Positions 9,820 to 20,004 of a DNA stretch of 58,052 nucleotides are shown here, in pieces (the stretch's first letter is position 1; each line of letters opens with the position of its first letter). The notes below the pieces were generated by a model. It was not told the DNA's origin, ran no database searches, and worked only from the letters and a program-made list of their open reading frames with translations. This stretch comes from Clostridium sp. (lineage in GTDB: Bacteria; Bacillota; Clostridia; Clostridiales; Clostridiaceae), in assembly GCA_029851835.1 (NCBI GenBank), contig JARKVD010000010.1, positions 1 through 58,052 of the forward strand. Reading direction: 5' to 3'. The position numbers were made by a program, and so were the translations under genes.

Positions 9820-9854
9820 AATAATCTCCTCCTTTTTTTCTATTATTATCAATT

Positions 9855-9892
9855 AAAAAAAGGTATATACCTTTATTTTAAAAGTACATACC
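9855..9892 (-). terminator. Terminator of the decarboxylase operon
   Basis: GGTATGTAC/GTATATACC stem (9862-9870 with 9884-9892, one G-U pair), followed on the minus strand by TTTTTTT. It lies 35 bases past the beta-subunit stop. The palindrome AAAGGTATATACCTTT is part of the same structure. Confidence 0.8.
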
Positions 9893-9926
9893 CTTTTCAA
9901 CCTTTATTTACATTTTGTTATTTTCA

Positions 9927-11084
9927 TTAAGCTCCGAATAATGTTAATAGGATACCAGCTGCTATAGCACTTCCTATAACTCCAGATACGTTAGCGCCCA
10001 TGGCATTCATAAGTAAGAAGTTTGTAGGATCTTCCTTTTGTCCAACAACTTGAGATACTCTAGCTGCCATTGGTACTGCAGAAACACCAGCAGAACCAAT
10101 AAGCGGATTAATTTTTCCTTTAGTAACCTTACACATTATCTTTCCTACTATAACTCCACCTGCAGTTGCTACAGCAAATGATAACACTCCAATTACAACT
10201 ATACCAGCTGTTTTTAAATTGAAGAAGGCTTCTGCCGTTGCAGTAGCTCCAACTGATAATCCAAGAAATATAGTAACAATATTTATAAGAGCATTTTGAG
10301 CTGTATCAGATAACCTTCCAACAACGCCAGATTCTCTGAATAAGTTACCTAACATTAACATTCCAACAAGCGGAAGAAGTGCAGGTAAAAACATTGTAAC
10401 TATAATAGTAACAACAATTGGGAATATTATTTTTTCTATTTGTTTAACCTGTCTTAATTGTTCCATTTTAATTCTACGTTCTTCTTTAGTAGTAAGAAGT
10501 TTCATTATTGGCGGTTGTATTAATGGCACTAACGCCATGTAAGAATAAGCTGCAACAGCTATTGGTCCAAGTAAGTGTGACGCTAATTGGTTTGTTAAGA
10601 ATATAGCTGTAGGACCATCTGCTCCTCCAATAATTCCTATAGAAGCAGCTTCCTGTGGAGTAAATCCAACTAATATGGCTAAACTAAATGCGAAGAATAT
10701 ACCAAATTGAGCTCCCGCCCCCATAAGTACACTTGATGGGTTTGCTAAAAGTGGCCCAAAGTCAGTCATAGCTCCAACTCCAAGGAATATCAGTGGTGGA
10801 AATATCTCCCATTTAACTCCTCTTGATAAGTAGTAAAGCAATCCTCCACTCTTTAACACTTCACCAGTTTCAGATAAAACTGGATAATCCATTATTCCAC
10901 CTAGTGGAATATTTACAAGTAACATACCAAATGCTATTGGTAATAAAAGAAGTGGTTCAAACTTCTTACCTATAGCTAACCATATAAAGAATATGGATAC
11001 ACCTATCATTATTGCTTGTTGGTAAGTTAGTGCTGCAAAGCCCGAACTTGCAAACAATTCTTTAATAACCTCAAAAATGTTCAT
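9927..11084 (-). CDS. Na+-translocating decarboxylase, beta subunit
   Basis: Integral membrane subunit that decarboxylates carboxybiotin and exports Na+, as in OadB, MmdB and GcdB. The 385 residues form about ten hydrophobic segments. The conserved GIIGGADGPTAIFLTNQLA segment around residues 150-170 carries the functional Asp of the family, and GSAGVSAVPMAARVSQVV and NAMGANVSGVIGSAIAAG lie near the C-terminus. Last gene of a four-gene operon with carboxyltransferase, gamma subunit and biotin carrier. The substrate cannot be told from this subunit. Confidence 0.93.
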   Translation of the reverse strand: MNIFEVIKELFASSGFAALTYQQAIMIGVSIFFIWLAIGKKFEPLLLLPIAFGMLLVNIPLGGIMDYPVLSETGEVLKSGGLLYYLSRGVKWEIFPPLIFLGVGAMTDFGPLLANPSSVLMGAGAQFGIFFAFSLAILVGFTPQEAASIGIIGGADGPTAIFLTNQLASHLLGPIAVAAYSYMALVPLIQPPIMKLLTTKEERRIKMEQLRQVKQIEKIIFPIVVTIIVTMFLPALLPLVGMLMLGNLFRESGVVGRLSDTAQNALINIVTIFLGLSVGATATAEAFFNLKTAGIVVIGVLSFAVATAGGVIVGKIMCKVTKGKINPLIGSAGVSAVPMAARVSQVVGQKEDPTNFLLMNAMGANVSGVIGSAIAAGILLTLFGA

Positions 11085-11103
11085 TAAAATTTCCCCCTAC
11101 GCT

Positions 11104-11505
11104 TTATCCGATAACCGCTAGTACATCTCCTGTGTTAACAGCTACACCTTGTGTTACTGCTACGTCAACTACAGTTCCATCCGCTGAAGCCATTATTTCA
11201 TTTTCCATCTTCATAGCTTCTAGTACAACTAATACGTCACCTTTTTTAACTGTTGCACCTTTAGTAGCAACTACTCTAACTATTGTTCCAGGCATTGGTG
11301 CAGTTACTTTTTCACCTGCTGCATTTGACACTTTAGGTGCTGATGTTGCTACTGGCGCAGGTGCTGGTGTTGCTGGTGTTGCTGTAACTGGCGCAGGCGC
11401 CGCTACAACTGGTGCTGGTGCTACTGGAGCTGCAAAATTACCTTTTACTTCATCTACTTCTACTTGATATAAATTTCCATTAACTGTAACATTGTATCTT
11501 TTCAT
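11104..11505 (-). CDS. Biotin carboxyl carrier protein of the decarboxylase
   Basis: 133 residues: a short N-terminal segment, an Ala/Pro-rich flexible linker (about 25-57), and a biotinyl domain with EAMKMENEI, biotin lysine K99. It carries CO2 from the carboxyltransferase to the membrane beta subunit. The repetitive Ala-Pro-Val linker is typical of MmdC/GcdC-type carriers. Spaced 29 bases after the gamma subunit with GGAGG. Confidence 0.94.
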   Translation of the reverse strand: MKRYNVTVNGNLYQVEVDEVKGNFAAPVAPAPVVAAPAPVTATPATPAPAPVATSAPKVSNAAGEKVTAPMPGTIVRVVATKGATVKKGDVLVVLEAMKMENEIMASADGTVVDVAVTQGVAVNTGDVLAVIG

Positions 11506-11533
11506 ATGAATTTCCTCCTCATCATAGCTTCTA

Positions 11534-11893
11534 TTATTTTATAGAAACGTCTCTCCAACTTGAATTATTATTAACTCTCTTAATGCTGCTAATATTTAAC
11601 TGGCCAGCTGATTTTCCTGTATGTGCTGCTAAAGCTGCCATAATCGCAGCAACTAACTCACAGTCACTGTTTAAATCAATAACCTCTGCACCTTGTGCAA
11701 CTTCAGTTAATACTGCATCTCTGTCTTTTGTTACCTCTTTAGCAACTATTTTTTTTTTAGTTGGTCCGTTAATTATAAAGCTTTGTAGTTTTATAATTAA
11801 CATAAGTGCTACTAGCATTCCGAACACTATTGTCATAGCTGTTCCTGAAACACCTAAAGAAAACATTAATTTTTCCATCATTGATCCTGACAT
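11534..11893 (-). CDS. Na+-pump decarboxylase gamma (OadG-type) subunit
   Basis: 119 residues with one N-terminal membrane segment (about 13-34, GTAMTIVFGMLVALMLIIKL) and a cytoplasmic tail. The tail includes VAAIMAALAAHTGK, the segment typical of OadG/MmdD small subunits, and ends in SSWRDVSIK. The family role is to anchor and assemble the complex. Between the carboxyltransferase and carrier genes in one operon. Confidence 0.88.
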   Translation of the reverse strand: MSGSMMEKLMFSLGVSGTAMTIVFGMLVALMLIIKLQSFIINGPTKKKIVAKEVTKDRDAVLTEVAQGAEVIDLNSDCELVAAIMAALAAHTGKSAGQLNISSIKRVNNNSSWRDVSIK

Positions 11894-11905
11894 TCAATTT
11901 CCCTC

Positions 11906-13390
11906 CTAAACTAATGTAGTACCATGTGCTTTAGGATATTTTACTTCTCTTTTGCTTTGTAACATATCTAACACCGCAAATACTCTTTGCTTGCTCTCAC
12001 TTGGTCTTATAACATCGTCAATCATTCCACACTCAGCAGCTGCATATGGACTTGTTACTTCCTCATAGTACTTAGCTACCACTTCTTTTTCACCTTCTCT
12101 TGGGTCTTCATTTTCAAAGATTTCACTCCTATGAAGACCTTTGATGTAAGCTTCCGGTGAAGTTAAGCATATTTTTGCAGTTGGCCATGCCATTGTAACA
12201 TCAAAAGCAGCTTCTTTTGATGCAAGAATTTCATAACCTAACCCATAAGCTTCTCCTATAACAAGGGCAACTTTAGGAACATTAGTATCTATTAATGAAT
12301 ACATAAATCTCCCTAGATTTTTTGCTAGTCCATTCTTTTCTTCTTCTACACTTACAATTGCACCCTTAGTGTCAACTAAAGTTAATATAGAAATGTTAAA
12401 GCTATCACATAGTCTTACAAAAGCTGCTGCTTTTTTAGCTCCTTCATTATCTATTTCCTTATTTCCTGTATTTAATATAACACCAACAGTTAACCCGTTG
12501 ATTTTAACGAGAGCAGTTTTGAAATTAGTAGCAAACTCTTTATTGATTTCTATTGCGCTGTCTTCATCAGCAATTGAAACTAATATTTCATCTAATGAAC
12601 AGTTATCATTTTCAACCATAGCATCAAGATTTTCTTTAGCTACATTTAAACTATTGTCTTCATCACTTCCTAAAGGTAACTCTAGGTTATTTGATGGCAT
12701 ATAAGAAACAACTTTTCTTATTACTTCGAAAGCCTCTTCCTCAGTAGCAGCATTTATATGTGCATTTCCATTCTTGTTTGATGCTTTTCCATCACTAAGC
12801 ATAGATTTATCTACATATATTTTTTCTTCTGAAATAAGCTTAGCTAATGATGATGCACTTAAATCACTTACTTCGTCTACGGCAACTGTAATATCGCTCA
12901 TAGTTGCAAGGATAGACATAAGCCCATTACAAGGTCCACACACAACAGCTATTCTTGGTACAACGCCGCTTAGCTTACCATATTTTCCTAATACTTGTCC
13001 ATATGATGCAAGTAATTCTACTCCCTCAGTTACTTTTCCACCAATTGAATCGATTACTTGAATTACAGGTGCTCCAACCTTAGCAGCCTTATCAAGAATG
13101 TTCACAATCTTGCTTCCCATAGCTCTTGTAAATGTTCCACCATCTACAGTGTAGTCGTGGCTATATACAAACACTAGTCTGCCTTCTATCGTTCCATGTC
13201 CTGTTATTACCCCAGCACCATTTCTAGACATAAGAGCTCCAACCTCAACGAAGCTTCCTTCATCTAGTAGTGTTAGGATTCTTTCTCTTGCAGTCAACTT
13301 ATTTAAGTTATGCTGCATTTCAATCTTTTCGTTTCCACCACCAAGATGTGCTGTATCTTTAAGTGAATCAAACAACTCAAGTTTATTCAT
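11906..13390 (-). CDS. Divergent acyl-CoA carboxyltransferase-like subunit of the Na+ decarboxylase
   Basis: 494 residues with the two crotonase-like halves of the PccB/MmdA carboxyltransferase family. The N-terminus is orthodox (LTARERILTLLDEGSFVE). Signature residues are changed: DSGGAR of the family is DSIGGK at 114-119, GPCAGG is GPCNGL at 152-157, and the C-half PGFLPG position is TKGAIV at 341-346. These glycine-rich turns form the oxyanion and CoA/biotin sites. The operon clearly encodes the rest of a biotin-dependent Na+ pump, so the protein is probably functional on another or altered substrate. Methylmalonyl-CoA, glutaconyl-CoA or a non-CoA acid cannot be separated from sequence. 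Confidence 0.85.
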   Translation of the reverse strand: MNKLELFDSLKDTAHLGGGNEKIEMQHNLNKLTARERILTLLDEGSFVEVGALMSRNGAGVITGHGTIEGRLVFVYSHDYTVDGGTFTRAMGSKIVNILDKAAKVGAPVIQVIDSIGGKVTEGVELLASYGQVLGKYGKLSGVVPRIAVVCGPCNGLMSILATMSDITVAVDEVSDLSASSLAKLISEEKIYVDKSMLSDGKASNKNGNAHINAATEEEAFEVIRKVVSYMPSNNLELPLGSDEDNSLNVAKENLDAMVENDNCSLDEILVSIADEDSAIEINKEFATNFKTALVKINGLTVGVILNTGNKEIDNEGAKKAAAFVRLCDSFNISILTLVDTKGAIVSVEEEKNGLAKNLGRFMYSLIDTNVPKVALVIGEAYGLGYEILASKEAAFDVTMAWPTAKICLTSPEAYIKGLHRSEIFENEDPREGEKEVVAKYYEEVTSPYAAAECGMIDDVIRPSESKQRVFAVLDMLQSKREVKYPKAHGTTLV

Positions 13391-13454
13391 TTTACTGCCT
13401 CCTGACCTTTTAACTTTTAACTTTTACCTTATACAATAATATCATATTCTGTAA

Positions 13455-13478
13455 AACTTGTATATATATATGCAAGTT
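13455..13478. promoter_or_regulatory. Operator-like imperfect palindrome upstream of the decarboxylase operon
   Basis: A 24-base dyad with AACTTG and CAAGTT arms around an alternating TA core (22 of 24 positions symmetric). On the minus strand it lies just ahead of a possible TTTACA / TATAAG promoter leading to the carboxyltransferase gene. Confidence 0.45.
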
Positions 13479-13506
13479 TCAATTCATTTTTCTGTGAATT
13501 TAGTTG

Positions 13507-13520
13507 GATTGTATACAATC
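13507..13520. promoter_or_regulatory. Perfect 14-bp palindrome GATTGTATACAATC
   Basis: A TTGTATACAA core is the type of site used by many GntR-family regulators. It shares TTGTATA with the dyad at 13455-13478 and lies 29 bases further upstream. Function is inferred. Confidence 0.45.
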
Positions 13521-13626
13521 TATAGTAATATTATAAATTCAAGTTGCAAATTTAACAAGAATTAATTGTAAATATACCTAAATTACTTTTGTTTTTTTCA
13601 TTATTTTTCTCTTAGCCATCTTTTTT

Positions 13627-13662
13627 ACTCATATTTTTACTCATATTTTTACTCATATTTTT
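13627..13662. repeat. Three tandem copies of ACTCATATTTTT
   Basis: Exact 12-base unit repeated three times between the decarboxylase operon promoter region and the fhs terminator. Probably slippage-prone AT-rich spacer. No gene overlaps it. Confidence 0.8.
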
Positions 13663-13673
13663 AATAATATTAA

Positions 13674-13722
13674 ATAAAAAAAGAGTAGGTTAATGATTTT
13701 CTCTTTTCACTAACCAACTCTT
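13674..13722 (-). terminator. Terminator of fhs
   Basis: Long stem with few mismatches (13681-13696 with 13707-13722) followed on the minus strand by a TTTTTTTATTT tract, about 40 bases past the fhs stop. Confidence 0.88.
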
Positions 13723-13760
13723 CATTTAATATATTAAATCTTCTACTTTATATTGATCTT

Positions 13761-15428
13761 TTAAAATAATCCAGTTATCTTTCCATCTTCAAGTATATCC
13801 ATTTTATTGGCCGCCGGAACTTTAGGAAGCCCTGGCATTGTCATAATAGTTCCTGTAAGAACTACAATAAATCCTGCACCATTTGAAAGTTTTACTTCTT
13901 TAACAGAAACCCTAAATCCTGTAGGTCTTCCTAAAAGACTTGGGTTATCCGAAAGAGAGTTCTGTGTTTTAGCAACACAAATAGGAACTTGATGTAAACC
14001 AAGCTTTTCTATCTCTGCTATTTGCCTTCTTGCACCATCTGAAAAATCTACACCATCAGCTCCATATATTTCCCTTGCTATAGTTTGGATTTTTTCCACA
14101 ATTCCTTTTTCTACATCATAAAGAACTTCAAAATTGCTTGGTTTTGTTTCTATAGTTGAAATTACCTTTTCAGCTAAATCGACTCCACCTTCAGCACCTT
14201 TACCCCAAACTTCAGTTAAAGATACTTCTATCCCCTTTTCCTTACAGAAACTTTTAATGAATTCAACCTCTGCGTCAGTGTCTGATACAAATTTATTAAT
14301 GGCAACAACTACTGGCACATTGAATTTTTGTATATTTTCTATTTGCTTCTCTAAATTTACTACACCTTTAGATAAGGCTTCCACATTCTCTTCATTAAGC
14401 TTATCCTTTACAACTCCACCGTGATGTTTTAATGCACGTATTGTTGCTACTATAACTACACAATCAGGTTCTAAGTTCCCATACCTACATTTAATATCAA
14501 AGAACTTTTCTGCACCCAAATCAGCCCCAAATCCAGCTTCTGTTATTGTGTAATCTCCTAGCTTCATTGCCATCTTCGTTGCAAGAATACTATTACAACC
14601 ATGAGCTATATTGGCAAATGGTCCCCCATGAATTATTGCTGGTGTATTGTCTAAGGTTTGAACAAGATTTGGCTTTATGGCATCCTTCATAAGCATAGCC
14701 ATAGCACCCTCAACCTTTAAATCTTTACAATATACTGGTTTTCCATCTAAATCATAAGCAACTAATATCTTTCCAAACCTTTCTTTTAAATCCATTAAGC
14801 TGTTAGATAAGCATAAGATAGCCATAATTTCTGAAGCAACTGTAATTGTAAATCCGTCTTCGCGCAAGAATCCATTGGCCTTCCCACCCATTCCAACTAC
14901 AATATTTCTAAGAGCTCTATCATTCATATCTAATACTCTTTTAAATACAATTTTTCTAGAGTCTATTCTTAAATCATTCCCTTGGTGGATATGATTATCT
15001 ATTGCCGCAGCTAAAAGATTGTTAGTTGCAGTAATGGCATGCATATCACCAGTGAAATGTAGATTTATATCTTCCATAGGAACAACTTGAGCATATCCAC
15101 CACCGGCAGCTCCACCTTTAACGCCAAACACAGGTCCTAAGGATGGCTCTCTTAAAGCTATTACAGCATTCTTACCTATACTACAAAGAGCTTGACCAAG
15201 CCCTATAGTAACTGTTGATTTTCCTTCTCCTGCAGGAGTAGGGTTTATCGCAGTAACTAATATTAACTTTCCATTTTCTTTACCGCTTTTTTTAAGTATG
15301 TCTAAGGATAGCTTTGCTTTATACTTACCATAAAGCTCTAAATCATCTTCTGTTAACCCAACATTCTTTGCAACCTCTAAGATTGGTAACATCTGTGCAC
15401 TTTGTGCTATTTCAATATCACTCTTCAT
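13761..15428 (-). CDS. fhs: Formate--tetrahydrofolate ligase
   Basis: ATP-dependent activation of formate to 10-formyl-THF, a one-carbon entry step used by acetogens and purine-fermenting Clostridia. The 555-residue length is standard. Visible signatures are the P-loop region [42 protein letters not shown], and [13 protein letters not shown]. The start is placed 17 codons inside the longest frame because AAGGAGGAAGAG directly precedes that ATG. Monocistronic with its own terminator. Confidence 0.97.
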   Translation of the reverse strand: MKSDIEIAQSAQMLPILEVAKNVGLTEDDLELYGKYKAKLSLDILKKSGKENGKLILVTAINPTPAGEGKSTVTIGLGQALCSIGKNAVIALREPSLGPVFGVKGGAAGGGYAQVVPMEDINLHFTGDMHAITATNNLLAAAIDNHIHQGNDLRIDSRKIVFKRVLDMNDRALRNIVVGMGGKANGFLREDGFTITVASEIMAILCLSNSLMDLKERFGKILVAYDLDGKPVYCKDLKVEGAMAMLMKDAIKPNLVQTLDNTPAIIHGGPFANIAHGCNSILATKMAMKLGDYTITEAGFGADLGAEKFFDIKCRYGNLEPDCVVIVATIRALKHHGGVVKDKLNEENVEALSKGVVNLEKQIENIQKFNVPVVVAINKFVSDTDAEVEFIKSFCKEKGIEVSLTEVWGKGAEGGVDLAEKVISTIETKPSNFEVLYDVEKGIVEKIQTIAREIYGADGVDFSDGARRQIAEIEKLGLHQVPICVAKTQNSLSDNPSLLGRPTGFRVSVKEVKLSNGAGFIVVLTGTIMTMPGLPKVPAANKMDILEDGKITGLF

Positions 15429-15619
15429 AACTCTTCCTCCTTGACTATATAGATTCATAACCAACATTTTATTTTCCACTTAACCGTCTATCAATACGCC
15501 CATTATAACATAAGTATTTTTATAAAAAAAGCAAACTACTCTTCCAAAAAATTATTTAACATTGCCGTAATAATTAACAAATTTGTATCACACATTTAAA
15601 TTAAATTTGTTAATTTTTA

Positions 15620-15657
15620 ATAAAAAAACTGACTAGTATTTAATTACTAGCCAGTTT
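15620..15657 (-). terminator. Terminator of ftsH
   Basis: AAACTG.CTAGTA / TACTAG.CAGTTT stem (15626-15638 with 15645-15657) followed on the minus strand by TTTTATT, just after the ftsH stop. Confidence 0.88.
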
Positions 15658-15667
15658 CAACTTTTTT

Positions 15668-17674
15668 CTAAAAATTTTTCATAGAATCATCATTATCAGT
15701 ATTATGTTCCGATTCATTTTTTATGGCCTCTGTATTAGAAACTACAAACTCATCATTTGAAGTAACCACAGCTTCACCTGTATTTTCTTCTAGAGTTTCT
15801 TTATTTCCTTTACCTTCAGCAAGTTCCTTCAATCTTTTCTCAGCATCATACTGCTCAAGAGTTTTTCCTTCCATGATTGCGTTGAATTCTTCTGCAACAA
15901 GCTTCTCTCTTTGAAGCAACGCTTGAGCAACATCATGAAGTTTATCTATATTCTCCCTTAGAATTACTTCAGTTCTCTCATATGCTTCATCAATAAGAGC
16001 TTTAATTTCTCTATCAATCTTTGAAGCCACTTCTTCAGAGAAATCTCTAGTTCTTCCAAAGTCTCTTCCCATGAATACTTCTCCATCTTCTTTTCCAAAG
16101 GATATTGGTCCTAAAGCGTCAGTCATTCCATACTCCATAACCATCTTCTTAGCTATAGAAGTAGTTCTGTCTATATCATTTTTAGCTCCAGTACTTATAT
16201 CTCCAAGGATAAGAGCTTCTGCCACTCTTCCTCCTAAAAGTCCAACCATATCATCTCTAAGCTTTGATTTAGAAGTATATGCTGTATCTTCATTTGGAAG
16301 GTGGAGAGTATATCCTCCAGCCATTCCTCTAGGGATGATACTGATTTCATGAACATCATATGAATTTGGAAGATATTTAGAAACCACTGCGTGACCTGCT
16401 TCATGGTATGCAGTAAGCTTTTTATCTTTTTCACTAATAACTCTTGATTTTTTCTCTGGACCAGCCATAACTCTTGTAATAGCTTCCTCAAGCTCAACCA
16501 TAGTTATAACCTTTCTTCTTGCTCTAACTGTTAAAAGCGCGGCTTCATTCATTAGATTTTCAAGGTCTGCTCCTGTAAATCCAGGAGTTCTCTTTGCAAG
16601 AAGTGCTAAATCCACATCTTCATTTAAAGGTTTATTTTTAGAGTGTACTTTTAAAATTTCTTCTCTTCCTTTTACATCAGGTACTCCAACGACAATTTGT
16701 CTATCAAATCTACCTGGTCTTAAAAGTGCTGGGTCTAAGATGTCTGGTCTGTTTGTAGCAGCTACCATGATAATTCCTTCATTAACACCAAATCCATCCA
16801 TTTCAACTAGAAGCTGGTTAAGTGTTTGTTCTCTTTCATCATGTCCACCACCCATTCCGGCTCCTCTTTGTCTACCAACAGCATCTATCTCATCTATAAA
16901 TATAATACATGGTGAATTTTTCTTTGCTTGCTCGAATAAATCTCTCACTCTTGAAGCTCCAACCCCAACAAACATTTCAACGAAGTCAGAACCTGATATA
17001 CTAAAGAATGGAACACCAGCTTCACCTGCAATAGCTTTTGCAAGAAGAGTTTTACCTGTTCCTGGAGGACCAACTAAAAGTACCCCTTTTGGAATTCTTG
17101 CTCCAACTTCCATATATCTCTTAGGATTCTTAAGGAAATCTACAATTTCTTCAAGTTCTTGCTTTTCTTCATCAGCTCCAGCGACATTTTGGAAAGTAAT
17201 TCTTTTATCTCCCTCTAGTGGTACCGCCATTTTAGCTTTACTTTTTCCAAAGTTCATAACTCCGCGGCCACCGCCACCGTTACCTCCACTTGATTGATTC
17301 ATAAATAATACAAATACAAACACACCCATTCCAACAAGAAGCATAGTTGGTAAAATGCTCATCCATAATGGCATAGTTTTCGGAGGTTCATACTCCTCTT
17401 TCATATTCGGATTTGGATACTGTTTAAGAATATCTAAGTATCTTTGTTGTATTATATTGACTGTAAATTCAGTGCCATCAGCTAGTTTTCCTGAAGCAAC
17501 ATTTGCATCCGGTGATAATTCAGATTCTACTACCTCTTGCTTAGACATATGTTGTTCAAATTCAGTAACTGTAATCTCTTTAAGAGTTCCAGAACTACTA
17601 AATAGAGATAGCGCTGATAATATAACTAGGACTAACACTAAAAACCAGATTGTTGCACTAGAAAATTTTTTCAC
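15668..17674 (-). CDS. ftsH: ATP-dependent zinc metalloprotease FtsH
   Basis: Membrane-anchored AAA+ protease that degrades misfolded membrane and regulatory proteins. The 668 residues include two transmembrane segments (about 8-26 and 104-126) flanking a small external domain. Walker A GPPGTGKT is at 202-209, Walker B is IIFIDEID near 258-263, and the zinc motif HEAGH is at 424-428. The C-terminal tail (about 615-668) is acidic and Asn-rich. The start codon is GTG, preceded by GGGGGG. Location next to hpt and tilS is the ancestral Firmicute order. Confidence 0.97.
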   Translation of the reverse strand: MKKFSSATIWFLVLVLVILSALSLFSSSGTLKEITVTEFEQHMSKQEVVESELSPDANVASGKLADGTEFTVNIIQQRYLDILKQYPNPNMKEEYEPPKTMPLWMSILPTMLLVGMGVFVFVLFMNQSSGGNGGGGRGVMNFGKSKAKMAVPLEGDKRITFQNVAGADEEKQELEEIVDFLKNPKRYMEVGARIPKGVLLVGPPGTGKTLLAKAIAGEAGVPFFSISGSDFVEMFVGVGASRVRDLFEQAKKNSPCIIFIDEIDAVGRQRGAGMGGGHDEREQTLNQLLVEMDGFGVNEGIIMVAATNRPDILDPALLRPGRFDRQIVVGVPDVKGREEILKVHSKNKPLNEDVDLALLAKRTPGFTGADLENLMNEAALLTVRARRKVITMVELEEAITRVMAGPEKKSRVISEKDKKLTAYHEAGHAVVSKYLPNSYDVHEISIIPRGMAGGYTLHLPNEDTAYTSKSKLRDDMVGLLGGRVAEALILGDISTGAKNDIDRTTSIAKKMVMEYGMTDALGPISFGKEDGEVFMGRDFGRTRDFSEEVASKIDREIKALIDEAYERTEVILRENIDKLHDVAQALLQREKLVAEEFNAIMEGKTLEQYDAEKRLKELAEGKGNKETLEENTGEAVVTSNDEFVVSNTEAIKNESEHNTDNDDSMKNF

Positions 17675-17713
17675 TTAAAGCCCCCCTCTCTGCGGTTTGT
17701 GATATCACTAAAA

Positions 17714-17742
17714 ATTCTATCATAGGAATTTTTTGATTACAA
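17714..17742 (-). promoter_or_regulatory. Sigma-A promoter of ftsH
   Basis: TTGTAA (17737-17742), 17-base spacer and TAGAAT (17714-17719) on the minus strand, about 40 bases upstream of the GTG start. Confidence 0.65.
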
Positions 17743-17842
17743 TATTTATAATATTAATTATCGGTAAACTAAACCCAGTTTGACTGCCTATTGATTAACT
17801 ATATCTTATTATTAATACTCCTTACTATATTATAAGGATTTA

Positions 17843-18382
17843 TTACTTCATATATACTTTCTCATCTAATATCCCTATATATGGAAGATTTCTGTATATC
17901 TCTGCATAATCTAAACCATATCCAACTAAGAAGTGGTCTGGTACATCAAAACCACAATATTTAACATCTAGTTCCTCTTTTCTTCTTTCCGGCTTGTTTA
18001 GCAAACATGCAATTTGAAGACTTCTAGGACTTCTAGCTCCTAAATAACTCATTAAATACTTTAAAGTAACCCCACTGTCAATAATATCTTCAACAATTAA
18101 AACATCTTTATCTTTTATTTCAAAGTCTAAATCCTTAATTATTTTAACTATTCCTGAAGACTCTGTAGCATCACCATAGCTTGAAACTGCCATGAAATCC
18201 ATTTTACAAGGTATTGTAATATGTTTCATCAAATCAGACATAAACATTACAGACCCCTTAAGAATTCCTAACACAATAAGCTCTCTTCCTTCATATTCTT
18301 TAGAAATTTCAGCTGCCATTTCCTTTATTTTGTCCATTAATACTTCTTCAGTTAGTAAAACCTCTTTAATATCCTTATTCAT
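17843..18382 (-). CDS. hpt: Hypoxanthine(-guanine) phosphoribosyltransferase
   Basis: Salvages hypoxanthine and guanine with PRPP. The 179-residue length fits the family once the start is set at the seventh codon of the longest frame. That ATG overlaps the tilS stop (ATGAATAA). The PRPP-binding signature is VLIVEDIIDSGVTL, and the DFMAVSSYG and GFDVPDHFLVGYGLDYAE segments match HPRT. Translationally coupled to tilS. Confidence 0.95.
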   Translation of the reverse strand: MNKDIKEVLLTEEVLMDKIKEMAAEISKEYEGRELIVLGILKGSVMFMSDLMKHITIPCKMDFMAVSSYGDATESSGIVKIIKDLDFEIKDKDVLIVEDIIDSGVTLKYLMSYLGARSPRSLQIACLLNKPERRKEELDVKYCGFDVPDHFLVGYGLDYAEIYRNLPYIGILDEKVYMK

Positions 18383-19808
18383 TCTTTTCCTGCCTTTCAA
18401 CCGTTACTTCTATTATATTTTTCACACCTTCATGAACCTTAAACTTATCACTTATTTTATATCCAACAATCCATGAAATCTCTTCATCAAAACATAGCAG
18501 CGGTACAAAATCCCTTTTCTCCCTAGGTACTTTAAGGTCCATAAATATATCTTTAAGTTTTTTACTGCCTTTCATACCAAATGGAACAAATCTATCTCCA
18601 TCTTTTCTAACTCTTACAGATATATTTTTTACATTATCACAGTTAAAATACTTTATATTTTCTTTTCCCTTAAAGTTCATTGATTTGTAATTAGATACCT
18701 GTCTTATCCTAAAAATAACACCCAGATTTTCAACATAGTTATCTCCTAATTTAAGCTCCACACTTTGATTCATATCAAGTTTACGAGATTTATTCTTTTG
18801 CTGTCTGGTTATCTCGATATTCCCATATACATTTGTAATTAGAATTCCTTTAGGTACTACAGTAAATTTGCCTGTTTCAGATTTCTGTATCTTTATCACA
18901 TTATCAACATGTATACTTTGTATATTATTTATATCACCCTTAAAGATTAATAGTGCCTTTCGTATTATCCTACTTATCACAGCCGGATGAAGATTAAATG
19001 CGTCATTATATATTATAACCTTTTCGTCACTGATATCACAGACTTTTTCAAAAAATTTGGTAACATTTTCTTGAATAAACTCTTCATCCCTTTTTATAAG
19101 TTCACACATTCTACTTAAGGTGGACATTATATCCGAATTGAAATTTTTCTCTATGTATGGAATGAGTTCTAATCTAACTTTATTCCTTGAATAAATAGGT
19201 TCATAATTAGTTTTATCTATTCTTGCTGGTAACTTATTAACCTCACAATATTTCTCAATCTCTGCCCTAGTAACATTGATAATAGGTCTAATAAATATTT
19301 CATCTCGCACAGGTTTAATTCCAACCAGTCCCTCTATTCCCGTTCCCCTCATAAGTCTCATTAACACAGTCTCTGCTTGGTCATTTTGATTATGAGCAAC
19401 AGCAACCTTCTGTGCCCCAATCTTATCCATCAATTCTTCAAAGAAAGAATACCTTGCATCTCTCCCTGCCATCTCTGTAGATATACCTTGCTCTGAAGCC
19501 ATTTTCTCTACATCTACAGATCGACTGTAAAATTTAATACCTAGGCTCTCACAATACTCTCTACATACTTTTTCATCGGTATCCGATTCCTTTCCTCTAA
19601 GCATATGATTAACGTGAGCAGCATATATAGTTAAGTCATACTTTTCTTTTAATAAGTGTAAAACATGTAATAAACATATGGAATCTGGTCCACCAGATAA
19701 GGCCACAATTATTCCGTCACCCTTACTAAGCATTTTATTTTCATTTATGGTATTTATAACCTTATTAATCGTATTTTCTAAAGAGACATCATTAATACTT
19801 TCGCTCAT
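18375..19808 (-). CDS. tilS: tRNA(Ile)-lysidine synthetase
   Basis: Modifies C34 of tRNA-Ile(CAU) to lysidine, allowing AUA decoding. 477 residues. The N-terminal PP-loop ATPase domain has ALSGGPDSICLLH, AAHVNHMLRG and HNQNDQAETVLMRLMRGTG, followed by the central and C-terminal TilS domains (DRFVPFGMKGSKKLKDIF). The start is the ATG three codons inside the longest frame, spaced 8 bases from AGGAAG. It overlaps hpt by 8 bases. The AUA-rich codon use of the window fits the need for this enzyme. Confidence 0.95.
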   Translation of the reverse strand: MSESINDVSLENTINKVINTINENKMLSKGDGIIVALSGGPDSICLLHVLHLLKEKYDLTIYAAHVNHMLRGKESDTDEKVCREYCESLGIKFYSRSVDVEKMASEQGISTEMAGRDARYSFFEELMDKIGAQKVAVAHNQNDQAETVLMRLMRGTGIEGLVGIKPVRDEIFIRPIINVTRAEIEKYCEVNKLPARIDKTNYEPIYSRNKVRLELIPYIEKNFNSDIMSTLSRMCELIKRDEEFIQENVTKFFEKVCDISDEKVIIYNDAFNLHPAVISRIIRKALLIFKGDINNIQSIHVDNVIKIQKSETGKFTVVPKGILITNVYGNIEITRQQKNKSRKLDMNQSVELKLGDNYVENLGVIFRIRQVSNYKSMNFKGKENIKYFNCDNVKNISVRVRKDGDRFVPFGMKGSKKLKDIFMDLKVPREKRDFVPLLCFDEEISWIVGYKISDKFKVHEGVKNIIEVTVERQEKNE

Positions 19809-19882
19809 TAAACACACTTCCTAAAATATAGTTTTTAGTCATAATATCACATAAGCAACAAATTTGAAATAAATATAATAAA

Positions 19883-19913
19883 AATGAAGAAATGTTAACT
19901 GCATTTCTTCATT
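19883..19913 (-). terminator. Terminator of spoIIE (symmetrical, possibly bidirectional)
   Basis: Perfect 12-bp stem AATGAAGAAATG/CATTTCTTCATT (19883-19894 with 19902-19913), with T-rich flanks on both strands. It lies between spoIIE and tilS, both minus. Confidence 0.85.
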
Positions 19914-20004
19914 TTTATAATTGACAATATTAAAATTATTTAACCACCTTTAACACTATAAAATTACCAAACTATCATAACTACCTTAATTATTTATAGA
20001 TTTA

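Noticed and set aside
11132..11467. 111-codon plus-strand open frame, Ala/Thr/Gly-rich
   Set aside because: Mirror of the Ala/Pro linker and biotin domain of the carrier protein on the other strand.
13627..13662. Short tandem repeats considered as a CRISPR array
   Set aside because: The 12-base units are directly adjacent with no spacers and no cas genes in the window.
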